Shown: one piece after another, positions 15,366 to 22,732 of the stretch
How positions within the stretch are numbered: position 1 is the stretch's first letter
Layout: every line of letters starts with the position of its first letter
Source of the DNA: Paraburkholderia tuberum STM678
GTDB lineage: Bacteria > Pseudomonadota > Gammaproteobacteria > Burkholderiales > Burkholderiaceae
DNA length: 34,125 bases
Assembly (NCBI RefSeq): GCF_902833905.1
Contig: NZ_CADFGP010000070.1
Coordinates: 1 to 34,125, forward strand
Direction of reading: 5' to 3'
The notes under the pieces: generated by a model
Told to the model about the DNA's origin: nothing
The model's database searches: none
The model's input: the letters and a program-made list of their open reading frames with translations, nothing else
Made by a program: the position numbers and the translations under genes

Positions 15366-15836
15366 TTACACCGGGTACACAACCGAACCGGGCACCAGTT
15401 CGTTATCGAATACAACAAAGCGGCTCTTGAATTTCAAGGCCTCGCCGCTCGCGTCGATCTGGTCAAACGTGCGGCCCAGCAGTTGCAATTCGGGAGTGCC
15501 GTCCACCAGGGTCTGGTACACCGCGAACTGGCTGCGGGTATCCAGCACGCCCTCCTTTTCGCCGACGATTCGTACGCTACCAATCAGGTGCGTCAAGTAG
15601 CGCGGGGAAAACACCATCGTGTTGCGAATGGCCGTGACCCGATCGATCAGTGCTCCCTTGCTCTCGGCGAAGATCACACCGACCGGCAGCGAACGCTCGT
15701 AGTTGACGCGCGAAATGATTTTGTAGACGCATTCGTCGGCATACAATTCCGGCCATTGTTCGAGCCGGTCATCACAAATGATTTCGGCATGCTGGGCGTA
15801 AAGATCATCAACTTTTTCGATCATGAAGTCGCTCAT
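15366..15836 (-). CDS. Rieske ring-hydroxylating oxygenase, beta (small) subunit
   Basis: A structural subunit of 156 residues with the cystatin-like NTF2 fold, pairing with the alpha subunit as alpha3beta3. Blocks seen are LYAQHAEIICDDRLEQWPEL near the N-terminus, DECVYKIISRVNYERSLPVG in the middle, the basic TAIRNTMVFSPRYLTHLIGS and the C-terminal LKFKSRFVVFDNELVPGSV. The length matches NagH/AndAd-type subunits. The ATG overlaps the aldehyde dehydrogenase stop by one base (TGATG). It precedes the alpha gene, the reverse of the usual alpha-beta order. Confidence 0.9.
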   Translation of the reverse strand: MSDFMIEKVDDLYAQHAEIICDDRLEQWPELYADECVYKIISRVNYERSLPVGVIFAESKGALIDRVTAIRNTMVFSPRYLTHLIGSVRIVGEKEGVLDTRSQFAVYQTLVDGTPELQLLGRTFDQIDASGEALKFKSRFVVFDNELVPGSVVYPV

Positions 15837-17299
15837 CAGGTCAGCGAAACGTGCACGTTCTTGGTCTGGGTATAGGACAGGAGTTCCGACAACCCTTCTT
15901 CCCTGCCCATACCGGATTTCTTGTAGCCGCCGAATTCGGCACCGATGAAGTGCGAGCTAACGTAATTGATCCAGACGAATCCGGATTCAACGCGGCCGGC
16001 CAGACGGTGCGCCCGCGCCAGATCCTTCGTCCAGATCGAAGCCGTCAGGCCGTATTCAACCGAGTTGATCTGTTCGAGCAGCGTTTCTTCGTCATCCCAT
16101 GGAATCACTGCCAGCACTGGCCCAAATACTTCTTCGCGGAATAGACGCATTTCAGGCGTCACGTCGGCGAACACCGTCGGCTCCACGAACCAGCCCTTTG
16201 CGAGCGCGGGATCATCCGGGGGGCCGCCACCGCAGATCAGACGTGCACCTTCTGCCCTGGCCGACTCGATGAAGCCCATGACCTTGTCGAATTGCGGCTT
16301 CGAGATCAGGCAGCCCATTGTCGTTTCCGGGTCCGTGGGCATGCCGCACTTGTGCTGCTCGGCAATCAGACGCTTCATCGACGACAACACGCGTTCGTAG
16401 ACACTGCGATGAACGAACAGACGCGACGTCGAGCCGCACGATTGACCGGCCCACAGGAAGTTCATGCCGGACACTGCGCCCTGGATTGCCTTGTCGAGAT
16501 CTGCGTCGCCGCAAATCACGAGCGGGTTCTTACCGCCGAGTTCAAGCGTCACCGGCATGATTTTGTCGGCCGCGCCCTTGAGGATCGCGGCGCCGGTGGC
16601 GGTTGAGCCGATGAGAGCCGCCTTGCGAACCAGCGGGTGCGCGACCAGCGCTTCACCGCACTCACGGTCGCCGCTGATGATATTGATGACGCCCGGAGGG
16701 AACACTTCGGAAACGAGTTCGGCCAGCAGATAGCCCGACAGCGGCGCCTGAGCAGGTGGCTTCAAGATCACGGTGTTGCCTGCTGCCACCACGGGTGCCA
16801 ACTTGCTGGCGAGGAACATCAGCGGATGGTTATAAGCCACGATGCGCGCGACGACGCCGAGCGGCTCACGCAGCGTGTAGTTCAGTACGCCGTCGCCCAT
16901 CGGTACCGTGTCGCCCTTCGTTTCGTGCACAAGCCCGGCGAAGTACTCGATCTGTGCCGCAGCGATCACTGCATCGCGCGCCATTTCCTTGATCGGGTTG
17001 CCGCAATTGAGCGAGTCGAGCCATGCGAATTCGTCAGCGCGATCCCTGACCTTTGCAGCCAGTTCGCGCAGCAGCCGGGCGCGCTCGATCGGCTTGACCA
17101 GACGCCACGACTTGAATGCTTCATGTGCCGCCTTGACCGCCAGATCGACGTCTTCCTTGTTAGCGACCGCGACCGGGCCAAGGCTTTCCTGCGTGGCCGG
17201 ATTCACCGTCATTTCAGAACCACCGAGCGGCGCGTGCCACTCACCACCAAAGAACAGCCCCCGCCTGGTCGGCAATTCAAATCCAGTCGTCGCGCTCAT
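15836..17299 (-). CDS. NAD(P)-dependent aldehyde dehydrogenase
   Basis: An aldehyde dehydrogenase of 487 residues oxidising an aldehyde to the acid with NAD(P)+. Catalytic residues are Asn157 (AYNHPL), Lys180 (ILKPPAQAPL), Glu253 (TLELGGKNP) and nucleophile Cys288 (WAGQSCGSTSR). The cofactor loop is GSTATGAAI near 231-239. The expected substrate is the aryl aldehyde released by the operon's aldolase, as in PhdK (2-carboxybenzaldehyde) or NahF (salicylaldehyde); that is inference. The ATG at 17299 overlaps the ferredoxin stop as ATGA, with GGAG 8 bases before. The longer frame to 17359 lies inside the ferredoxin gene. It is oddly placed between ferredoxin and oxygenase subunit genes. Confidence 0.92.
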   Translation of the reverse strand: MSATTGFELPTRRGLFFGGEWHAPLGGSEMTVNPATQESLGPVAVANKEDVDLAVKAAHEAFKSWRLVKPIERARLLRELAAKVRDRADEFAWLDSLNCGNPIKEMARDAVIAAAQIEYFAGLVHETKGDTVPMGDGVLNYTLREPLGVVARIVAYNHPLMFLASKLAPVVAAGNTVILKPPAQAPLSGYLLAELVSEVFPPGVINIISGDRECGEALVAHPLVRKAALIGSTATGAAILKGAADKIMPVTLELGGKNPLVICGDADLDKAIQGAVSGMNFLWAGQSCGSTSRLFVHRSVYERVLSSMKRLIAEQHKCGMPTDPETTMGCLISKPQFDKVMGFIESARAEGARLICGGGPPDDPALAKGWFVEPTVFADVTPEMRLFREEVFGPVLAVIPWDDEETLLEQINSVEYGLTASIWTKDLARAHRLAGRVESGFVWINYVSSHFIGAEFGGYKKSGMGREEGLSELLSYTQTKNVHVSLT

Positions 17300-17625
17300 G
17301 CGTTGTCTCCGTTCAGAGTAATGCGGATTTGGCCATCGGACTCCTCCACCATGTGGCATGCCAGAGCGCAGGTAATCGGGGCGCCCAGGCCTTCTCCGGT
17401 GGCAACGTCAAAACGTCCGCCGTGCAGCGGACATTCGATTACGCGGTCTTCGAGATAACCGTCGGTCATCAGCGCGTGACCGTGCGTACAGATGTTGTCC
17501 GTTGCGTAGAGTTGACCGTCAACGCGATAGATGGCGATCTGACGCCCTTGCACGGTGAAACCCTGCATGCCTCCTTCCTCGATTTCCTCGGAACGGGCTA
17601 CCAACTCATTGGTGATGTCACTCAT
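17296..17625 (-). CDS. Rieske [2Fe-2S] ferredoxin of the oxygenase system
   Basis: An electron-transfer protein of 109 residues carrying one Rieske-type cluster. Ligands are Cys46 and His48 (CTHGHALMTDG) and Cys65 and His68 (CPLHGGRFD), with normal spacing and length for NagAb/AndAb-type ferredoxins. It passes electrons from the FAD reductase encoded just upstream to the oxygenase alpha subunit. It starts 10 bp after the reductase gene and its stop overlaps the aldehyde dehydrogenase start. Confidence 0.92.
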   Translation of the reverse strand: MSDITNELVARSEEIEEGGMQGFTVQGRQIAIYRVDGQLYATDNICTHGHALMTDGYLEDRVIECPLHGGRFDVATGEGLGAPITCALACHMVEESDGQIRITLNGDNA

Positions 17626-17635
17626 ATTGATTCGC

Positions 17636-18862
17636 TTAACGTGATAAGGACTGGAGTGTCGTGGCCGGATCGGCCAATTTCTCTCGATCGACGATCACGC
17701 GATTGGTGATCATCTGACGGGCGTATCGCATATCCCGCCCGTTATTGATGCAGATCGCTCCAATGATTCTTCGGTCCGCGAGCGCGAGCACAGTGAACTT
17801 GCCGTCTTCCGGTTTTCCGCGCCAGACAAAATCGTTCCAGTCGCCCGGATTGCCGGCCGTTTGGATATTCAGGTGGTATTGATCGCTCCACAGCCATGCA
17901 ACTTCGGCATATGCCTCGGGCTCGCCCGCGATAGCCTTCGCCACAGCGATCGCCTGATTTTGTGCGTTTTGCCACGACTCGAGCCGGATATGACGATCAA
18001 GCAGCGGATTGAAGTGCCGGGTGACGTCGCCCGCAGCGTAAATATCCGGGTGGCTGGTGCGACCGTATTCATCGACCACGATACCGTCTTGAACTACGAG
18101 CCCACAGCCTTCAGCAATTTCCGTATTGGGAATTGCGCCGACACCCATAACTACGCAATCGACGTCCAGAAACTCATCGGCGTCGAGCAGTACTCGCACT
18201 CCGCCTTCAGACTGTTCAAATCCACGCAAGCGTGCGTGGGTCACGATAGCGACGCCGTTTTCCTTGTGAACATCAGCCAGGAACGTCGCGACGGATTCCG
18301 GAAGCGAACGTTCCATCAGACGGGGCGCGGCTTCCAGAACGGTGACGGCGACACCCATTGCCCGGGCTGAGGCCGCAACTTCCAGTCCAATGAAACCGCC
18401 TCCAACGACCGCAATGCTTTTAGCCGTGCGCATCTGTTCGGATAGGCGTAGGGCGTCGTCGATGGTGCGCAGGACGTGAATCCGCTCATTGTTTGTGCCC
18501 GGGAGCGTCAGCATGCGGGGCCGCGCACCCGTGGCTAGAACGAGTTTGTCGTAACTGATCTGGCTTCGGTCCGACAAAGTCAGCGCCCGACGTTCGGCGT
18601 CAATCGCGGTTACCCGGATGTCGAGGCGGACTTCAATTTCCTTTTCATTGAAAGCGGAAATAGGCTGAATCCACGTCTTTTCGACTGCTGTCCGGCCTTG
18701 GAGAACGTCTTTCGACAGGGGTGGTCGCTCGTAGGGCGGATGCGCTTCATCGCCGATCAGCGTTATCGCGCCATCAAATCCATTGTTGCGCAATGCCATT
18801 GCAACGCCGGCGCCCGCCTGGCCTGCGCCCACTACGACGACGTGTGATTTCGAAGTACTCAT
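17636..18862 (-). CDS. FAD-dependent ferredoxin reductase of the oxygenase system
   Basis: A reductase of 408 residues of the glutathione-reductase-like group (AndAa/BphA4 type), moving electrons from NADH to the Rieske ferredoxin. The N-terminal FAD Rossmann motif is VVVGAGQAGAGVA, then PYERPPLSKDVL, the NAD motif AVVGGGFIGLEVAASA near 150-165, and the second FAD motif DIYAAGDVTRH near 270. The C-terminal domain is typical of ferredoxin reductases. This type contrasts with the NagAa-type iron-sulfur flavin reductase and makes the electron chain AndA-like. The start abuts the marR stop (TGAATG). Confidence 0.92.
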   Translation of the reverse strand: MSTSKSHVVVVGAGQAGAGVAMALRNNGFDGAITLIGDEAHPPYERPPLSKDVLQGRTAVEKTWIQPISAFNEKEIEVRLDIRVTAIDAERRALTLSDRSQISYDKLVLATGARPRMLTLPGTNNERIHVLRTIDDALRLSEQMRTAKSIAVVGGGFIGLEVAASARAMGVAVTVLEAAPRLMERSLPESVATFLADVHKENGVAIVTHARLRGFEQSEGGVRVLLDADEFLDVDCVVMGVGAIPNTEIAEGCGLVVQDGIVVDEYGRTSHPDIYAAGDVTRHFNPLLDRHIRLESWQNAQNQAIAVAKAIAGEPEAYAEVAWLWSDQYHLNIQTAGNPGDWNDFVWRGKPEDGKFTVLALADRRIIGAICINNGRDMRYARQMITNRVIVDREKLADPATTLQSLSR

Positions 18863-19354
18863 TCAAAGCCCTGCTTTCAGATACAGTTGCTTCGCTTCAA
18901 TCGCAAGATCCCGAACAGCGGGATTTCCGGTTGCTGAATGTGCGAGTACGAGCTTCATCATCATCCGCATGAATTCCTGACGTTCATTCGGCGTCAGCGG
19001 GGCCAGCAGGCATGCCTGCGAAGCATCTGCTCCTTCAATCAATTGGTCGATCCGCTCTCGACCAGCATCCGTAATGGAAATACTGCTGACTCGCCGATCC
19101 TCGGCATTCGCCTCTTTCGTTATAAGGCCTTCCGATTTAAGACGCTCGATCACACGCATGATGCTGGTGCGATCTACGTCGGTTGCCTGTGATAGCGAGA
19201 TTTGGTCGATACCGGGCATATCAGCGATAATCTGAAGCGCACCCAATTGGATCGACGTCATGTTGTGGGGCTTCGTCTCCTCTGCAAACAGACGTACCGC
19301 GACTTGCTGAAGTCGACGAATGAGTGCCCCAGGCTTTGTGAACGGGTTGAACAT
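18863..19354 (-). CDS. MarR-family regulator (operon copy)
   Basis: A winged-helix regulator of 163 residues that binds DNA as a dimer and usually lets go when it binds an aromatic ligand. The recognition region SQATDVDRTSIMRVIERLKS is followed by the wing AEDRRVSSISITDAGRE. The ATG at 19354 gives the same N-terminus, MFNPFTKPGALIRRLQQVAV, as the paralogue at 22238. The longer frame upstream overlaps the cupin gene and is not real. There is no clear Shine-Dalgarno, and a strong hairpin precedes the gene, so low expression relative to the cupin gene is likely. It is the second gene of the operon and probably represses it at 20467-20480. Confidence 0.9.
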   Translation of the reverse strand: MFNPFTKPGALIRRLQQVAVRLFAEETKPHNMTSIQLGALQIIADMPGIDQISLSQATDVDRTSIMRVIERLKSEGLITKEANAEDRRVSSISITDAGRERIDQLIEGADASQACLLAPLTPNERQEFMRMMMKLVLAHSATGNPAVRDLAIEAKQLYLKAGL

Positions 19355-19373
19355 AGAAGAAATAAGCCGGTAT

Positions 19374-19395
19374 GCCCTCGCGCTGGCGCTCGGGC
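19374..19395 (-). repeat. GC-rich stem-loop between the cupin dioxygenase and marR genes
   Basis: GCCC-TC-GCGC (19374-19383), loop TG, then GCGC-TC-GGGC (19386-19395). Eight strong pairs are interrupted by one TC/TC internal mismatch. It fills most of the 52-bp gap and has no U-run. It could stabilise the 3' end of the cupin message or lower marR expression. Confidence 0.55.
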
Positions 19396-19406
19396 GGGGC
19401 CGCGAT

Positions 19407-20432
19407 TTAATCCTTGAAGGATTCCTTGAGAAGACCGAGTTTCCGATAGATTTCACGGTCGGTGACCATGAAAATCTGTGCGCCCTCGACCGAGGTGTGG
19501 GTGACCCACGTGTTTTGCGGGATCGTGAAAATGTCTTTCTCGCCCCACTTGATTTGACGGTCACCAATCTGGCTAATGCCTTGGCCAGCGACCACACAGC
19601 ACACCGTGTTCGCCGTCGTCCTGAATTCCCGCGTCTCCAGGCCCGCAATCAGACCCGTGAGATAGCAATCGAGCGTCGCCATCACGGCCTGGCCATTGAG
19701 CGGATTGACGTAACGAACTCGGCGAGAGCCGTCCTCTCCTATCGGAGCCGCGTTGAGGGCCGTCACTGCATCTTTCCACTCATAACGGAAGACCGGCGAA
19801 TATGGACGCTCCGTGGCATCCAGATCGGGCACGATGCCGGCCACGGCGAACGATGAGTCCGCGACTTCCGGAGTCTGATCGACGATCGGGCCTGGCTGAA
19901 ATTCATCAGTGCCCAAGTACAACTGGAGGTCAACGTCCAGGACGTCCATCCAGATCGTTGCGCCTTGACCATTATGGTGATGCGAGTGCCACGTCCATGC
20001 CGGCGTCAACACCAGGTCGCCTGGTTCCATCGGACAGTCCTTGCCGTCGACGATAGTGGATGCGCCGTGGCCTTCCATCACGAACCGCAGCGCATTCATC
20101 GAATGGCGATGCGGGCGAGCCACTTCACCGGCGAGTAGCGTTTGCAGCGTTGCACTAATGGTGCCGGTCGTTGCTTCGTCTTCGGGCGTTTTGGAGAACG
20201 GATTGACCATCGAGAGGACGCGTCGCTCCACAACCTTCGGCGACGAAATCTGCGCCGTCTCAGTCAGGATCGATCGAGTTGCACTCCAAGGCCAGATGTG
20301 AGCCTGCTCGCGCTGAACATCCAGTTTGTGCGCCGTGGGGCTTTCCCACAACGGGACGAGATCCGTATCGACCATCTTTTCCCGCAGCGAAGCAGGGATC
20401 ATGTTCGTCTCTGAACTAGAGCTAACTGTCAT
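19407..20432 (-). CDS. Gentisate 1,2-dioxygenase-like cupin ring-cleavage dioxygenase
   Basis: A bicupin Fe(II) dioxygenase of 341 residues in the family of gentisate 1,2-dioxygenase, salicylate 1,2-dioxygenase and 1-hydroxy-2-naphthoate dioxygenase (PhdI). Metal ligands in the first cupin are His108 and His110 (RPHRHSMNALRF) and His149 (PAWTWHSHHH). The N-terminal REQAHIWPW and VERRVLSMVNP blocks are typical. The second cupin (near 260-335) is intact. The length matches gentisate dioxygenases. The ATG at 20432 follows AGGAG at 5 bases; the longer frame to 20474 would begin inside the operator. It is the first gene of the operon. Whether it cleaves gentisate, a salicylate or a hydroxynaphthoate cannot be told here. 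Confidence 0.88.
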   Translation of the reverse strand: MTVSSSSETNMIPASLREKMVDTDLVPLWESPTAHKLDVQREQAHIWPWSATRSILTETAQISSPKVVERRVLSMVNPFSKTPEDEATTGTISATLQTLLAGEVARPHRHSMNALRFVMEGHGASTIVDGKDCPMEPGDLVLTPAWTWHSHHHNGQGATIWMDVLDVDLQLYLGTDEFQPGPIVDQTPEVADSSFAVAGIVPDLDATERPYSPVFRYEWKDAVTALNAAPIGEDGSRRVRYVNPLNGQAVMATLDCYLTGLIAGLETREFRTTANTVCCVVAGQGISQIGDRQIKWGEKDIFTIPQNTWVTHTSVEGAQIFMVTDREIYRKLGLLKESFKD

Positions 20433-20466
20433 CGGGTCTCCTGATAATTGGTCTACGGCGTAATTA

Positions 20467-20480
20467 ATCAGCATGCTGAT
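20467..20480. promoter_or_regulatory. MarR-type operator palindrome at the operon start point
   Basis: ATCAGCATGCTGAT is a perfect 14-bp palindrome placed 3-16 bp downstream of the -10 box, covering the expected transcription start. A matching half-site (TCAGCAT on plus, ATGCTGA on minus) lies at 20497-20503 inside the promoter spacer. The placement fits repression by the MarR encoded as the operon's second gene and/or its paralogue. Confidence 0.6.
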
Positions 20481-20482
20481 AG

Positions 20483-20511
20483 ATGCTAGATATTCGTCAG
20501 CATAGTGTCAA
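20483..20511 (-). promoter_or_regulatory. Sigma-70 promoter of the catabolic operon
   Basis: On the minus strand a perfect -35 TTGACA (20511-20506), a 17-base spacer, and -10 TAGCAT (20488-20483; four of six consensus bases). Transcription would start near 20476 and give a leader of about 44 bases before the cupin ATG. Confidence 0.65.
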
Positions 20512-21207
20512 TTGCGATGATCATCAGGAAAACCCCATCGGTGCTAACCCGATACGCCCGAGCCTGTGCGTCAAGCCGGCAACTGCAAACGGCCGGCACC
20601 TCGGCGCTGATACGTACGCGGAGGAACCGATGCATTGATACGGCGGCAGCCTTCCCCAATCTCCATCGAGTCATCATTTCGACTTAGCCCGACGTGGTCT
20701 CGGTCGCCGACATCGCCTACATCGCGCTCATCAAAATTACGATCGGCTTTATGAATTTGGCTGCCGTTCCCCGATGCATGCATTCGCAAAGGCGTAAGCC
20801 ATTTAATTCGCCTGCGAATGGGATCGCTAACGCGCCACCGTTTTGAAGCACGCGCGTGCTCTCGAACACCTCGAACGGGCAGTCGTCCTGCGTCGTAGAG
20901 ACGGGCAAAATGATGCTCTATCGCGCGATCGGCGATTGCTCGGATCGCCCGGCGGTGCCCCGGGACGCCGAGGCGCAGTACGGCCGAGATCAGGAGGATT
21001 CGGACTCCGCGCTGCGGCGCGTACTAGCGATGCGCTCTCCGGAACGCATGCATGACGCCGACCGGGACCGTGAAATGACTGCGAGCGTATGAACCGACTC
21101 GTGCCATAATCTGTCGGCACAACATGTGCAAGAAGTTGCTACGCAAGCCGTTCGACTTCCGGCGAGAATCCAGCCGCGCGTGCGTCACCCGCTGACAAAG
21201 CTCATTC
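20512..21207. other. Intergenic stretch with no recognisable gene
   Basis: Several open frames exist but none has a start with a ribosome binding site or a known motif. A plus-strand frame from 20688 (following a TAG) to a TGA at 20844-20846 has protein-like composition (DVVSVADIAYIALIKITIGF) and may be a coding remnant of unknown family. Otherwise I see nothing here. Confidence 0.35.
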
Positions 21208-21294
21208 AGCAGGTAGTCCCCTGCTAACAGCGGCGCATACTTACCACGCTAGTCCGCCATTCGGCGGCCTCTTTCGTTGGCCGGGCTGTTTTTT
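21208..21294 (+). promoter_or_regulatory. Structured leader with competing hairpins and a T6-tailed terminator-like stem
   Basis: Three elements lie before the gene at 21349. A stem AGCAGG/CCTGCT is at 21208-21225, and a stem CCGCC/GGCGG at 21254-21267. A third stem, CGGCC (21265-21269)/GGCCG (21279-21283), is followed by T6 at 21289-21294. The second and third stems share bases and so cannot form together, as in attenuators. The same DNA could instead be a small RNA with its own terminator. Confidence 0.4.
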
Positions 21295-21348
21295 CGCCCG
21301 CAACTTTTCTCACCTCAGCGACAGGACACCAACGAAGGAATGAACACG

Positions 21349-21864
21349 ATGAGCGATGCCAACGCGGCGACTCACAGCGCCGATCGGCTGCAGTTCGATG
21401 CATGGCCACCAGCGCTGCTGGACTGGTTCGACGGCCGTGCGCTCGCAGCCCGGACAGGCTTCGCGGCGTCGCTCGTCACATGCCACGAGGATGGGCGTCT
21501 CGGGACGTCGCTGCTTGGCATCGGTGAACTGTACGCGCCATGTCCCCGTTCGTTGCGCTTCGCGCTGTGGGCGCAAGCGAGGGCGGCACGCGCGCTCGCC
21601 GCAGGCGGACGCCCGGCGCTGACCTTCGTACTCGACGGTGCGTTTTTTCAGGTGCAGCTCGATGCGATGCCGATCGCGTCGACTGGAGCGCAGGGCGTCG
21701 GGCTCGCCTGCTTCGAGGCGGTTGTCGCGTCGGGTGAGGCGCAGCGCGTGCCTTACGCGCGCCTCGACGCGGGCATCACGTTCACGCTCGATGAGCGGGA
21801 TCGCGAGATGACCTTAGAACGCTGGAATCAGCAGATCGAATGGTTGAAGGCAGTTGGGCGGTGA
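21349..21864 (+). CDS. Pyridoxamine-5'-phosphate-oxidase-like (FMN split-barrel) protein
   Basis: A protein of 171 residues resembling small FMN-binding split-barrel proteins of the pyridoxamine-phosphate-oxidase superfamily. The TCHEDGRLGTSLLGIGELYA strand pair and the LRFALWAQARAARALAAGG block have the look of the superfamily's strand-turn and FMN-loop regions. The specific function is unknown. The ATG at 21349 has AAGGA about 9 bases upstream; the in-frame ATG at 21340 lies too close to that site. It is on the opposite strand to the catabolic operon, has higher GC and more typical Burkholderia codon use than its neighbours, and is not obviously linked to the pathway. Confidence 0.6.
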   Translation: MSDANAATHSADRLQFDAWPPALLDWFDGRALAARTGFAASLVTCHEDGRLGTSLLGIGELYAPCPRSLRFALWAQARAARALAAGGRPALTFVLDGAFFQVQLDAMPIASTGAQGVGLACFEAVVASGEAQRVPYARLDAGITFTLDERDREMTLERWNQQIEWLKAVGR

Positions 21865-21889
21865 GCTGGCGCCACACCGCGCCTTGGTC

Positions 21890-21910
21890 TTGCCAAGGCG
21901 AATCTTATGG
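21890..21910 (+). terminator. Stem-loop after the split-barrel gene
   Basis: CGCCTTGG (21890-21897), loop TCTTG, and the exact complement CCAAGGCG (21903-21910), starting 26 bp after the stop codon. It is followed by AATCTTAT, a poor U-run, so termination efficiency is uncertain. Confidence 0.5.
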
Positions 21911-22237
21911 ATTTGATCGCGTAACGCGCCACGCCGCGCCTTCGAGCCGAACTGACAAACCCGTGTGGGCTGTGTTGTGAGTTGCCGCGGCGTCATCCAA
22001 AGGGCGACGTCGCGATTAGATCGACTGAAAGAAAGATTTCACGTTATCGTAAAATACGAGGGGTTCGCGTTCCGCGCGCAAGGGAGATGCCTCGATTTTC
22101 ATGCTTACTGGTCGCGAAGAACACCGAGAGTGGGAGTTGCTCAAGGCAGCGTACTTGGTCTGAGTACTGACAGTGCCATTGAAAATGACGCCTGCGTCGC
22201 TCCGTTGAGATCATTCATCAGCCATTTAAATTTATCT
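21911..22237. other. Upstream region of the second marR gene
   Basis: No gene is visible. A symmetric ATTTAAAT lies shortly before the marR start, and ACTG-A-CAGT (22166-22174) is a small palindrome. I could not assign a promoter. The TCAGCATGCTGA palindrome of the catabolic promoter does not recur here. Confidence 0.35.
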
Positions 22238-22732
22238 ATGTTCAACCCCTTTACAAAGCCGGGAGCACTCATTCGCCGACTTCAGCAGGTGGCGGTGCGT
22301 CTGTTTGCAGAAGAAACAAGTTGCTACAACATGACGTCGATTCAATTCGGCGCTCTTCAGGTGATCGCGGATAGGCCGGGCATCGACCAAATATCCTTAT
22401 GCCAGGCAACCGATATAGACCGTACAAGCATTATGCGTGTGCTAGAGCGTCTCAAGTCTGAAGACCTGATAACGAAGGAAGCAAGCACTGAAGATCGCCG
22501 AGTCAGTAGTATTTCCATTACAGAAGCCGGTCGAGAACGCATTGATAGTCTAATAGAGCGGGCCGAGGCGTCTCAAGTTCGCTTGTTGGCTCCGTTGACA
22601 TCAGATGAACGTCAAGAGTTCATGCGGATAATGATCAAACTGGTGCTTGCGCACTCAACTCAGGAAAGCCCAGCTATTCGTGAGCTCGTGGATGATGCCC
22701 ATAAACGAATACGTTTGGAAACTGGAACGTGA
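22238..22732 (+). CDS. MarR-family regulator (paralogue of the operon copy)
   Basis: A winged-helix regulator of 164 residues. Its first 27 residues are identical to the operon's MarR, and overall most positions match by eye. DNA-binding residues are nearly the same (CQATDIDRTSIMRVLERLKS here, SQATDVDRTSIMRVIERLKS there), while differences cluster after residue 27 and in the C-terminal dimer region. The codons differ at many synonymous sites even where the protein is identical, so the duplication is not recent. The start is chosen by alignment with the paralogue; the longer upstream frame is not supported. It may recognise the same operator with a different ligand, or form mixed dimers. Confidence 0.88.
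   Translation: MFNPFTKPGALIRRLQQVAVRLFAEETSCYNMTSIQFGALQVIADRPGIDQISLCQATDIDRTSIMRVLERLKSEDLITKEASTEDRRVSSISITEAGRERIDSLIERAEASQVRLLAPLTSDERQEFMRIMIKLVLAHSTQESPAIRELVDDAHKRIRLETGT

Noticed and set aside
14551..15600. A 349-residue plus-strand open frame
   Set aside because: It lies opposite the oxygenase alpha and beta genes; GC-rich codon bias opens the complementary frame.
18863..19648. A longer MarR with a 98-residue N-terminal extension
   Set aside because: The extension overlaps the cupin coding region and is absent from the paralogue, whose N-terminus aligns with the ATG at 19354.
14119..20432. A plain salicylate-to-gentisate (Nag) pathway as the whole explanation
   Set aside because: The maleylpyruvate isomerase and fumarylpyruvate hydrolase genes are missing, and the aldolase and UbiD/UbiX would be left without a role.
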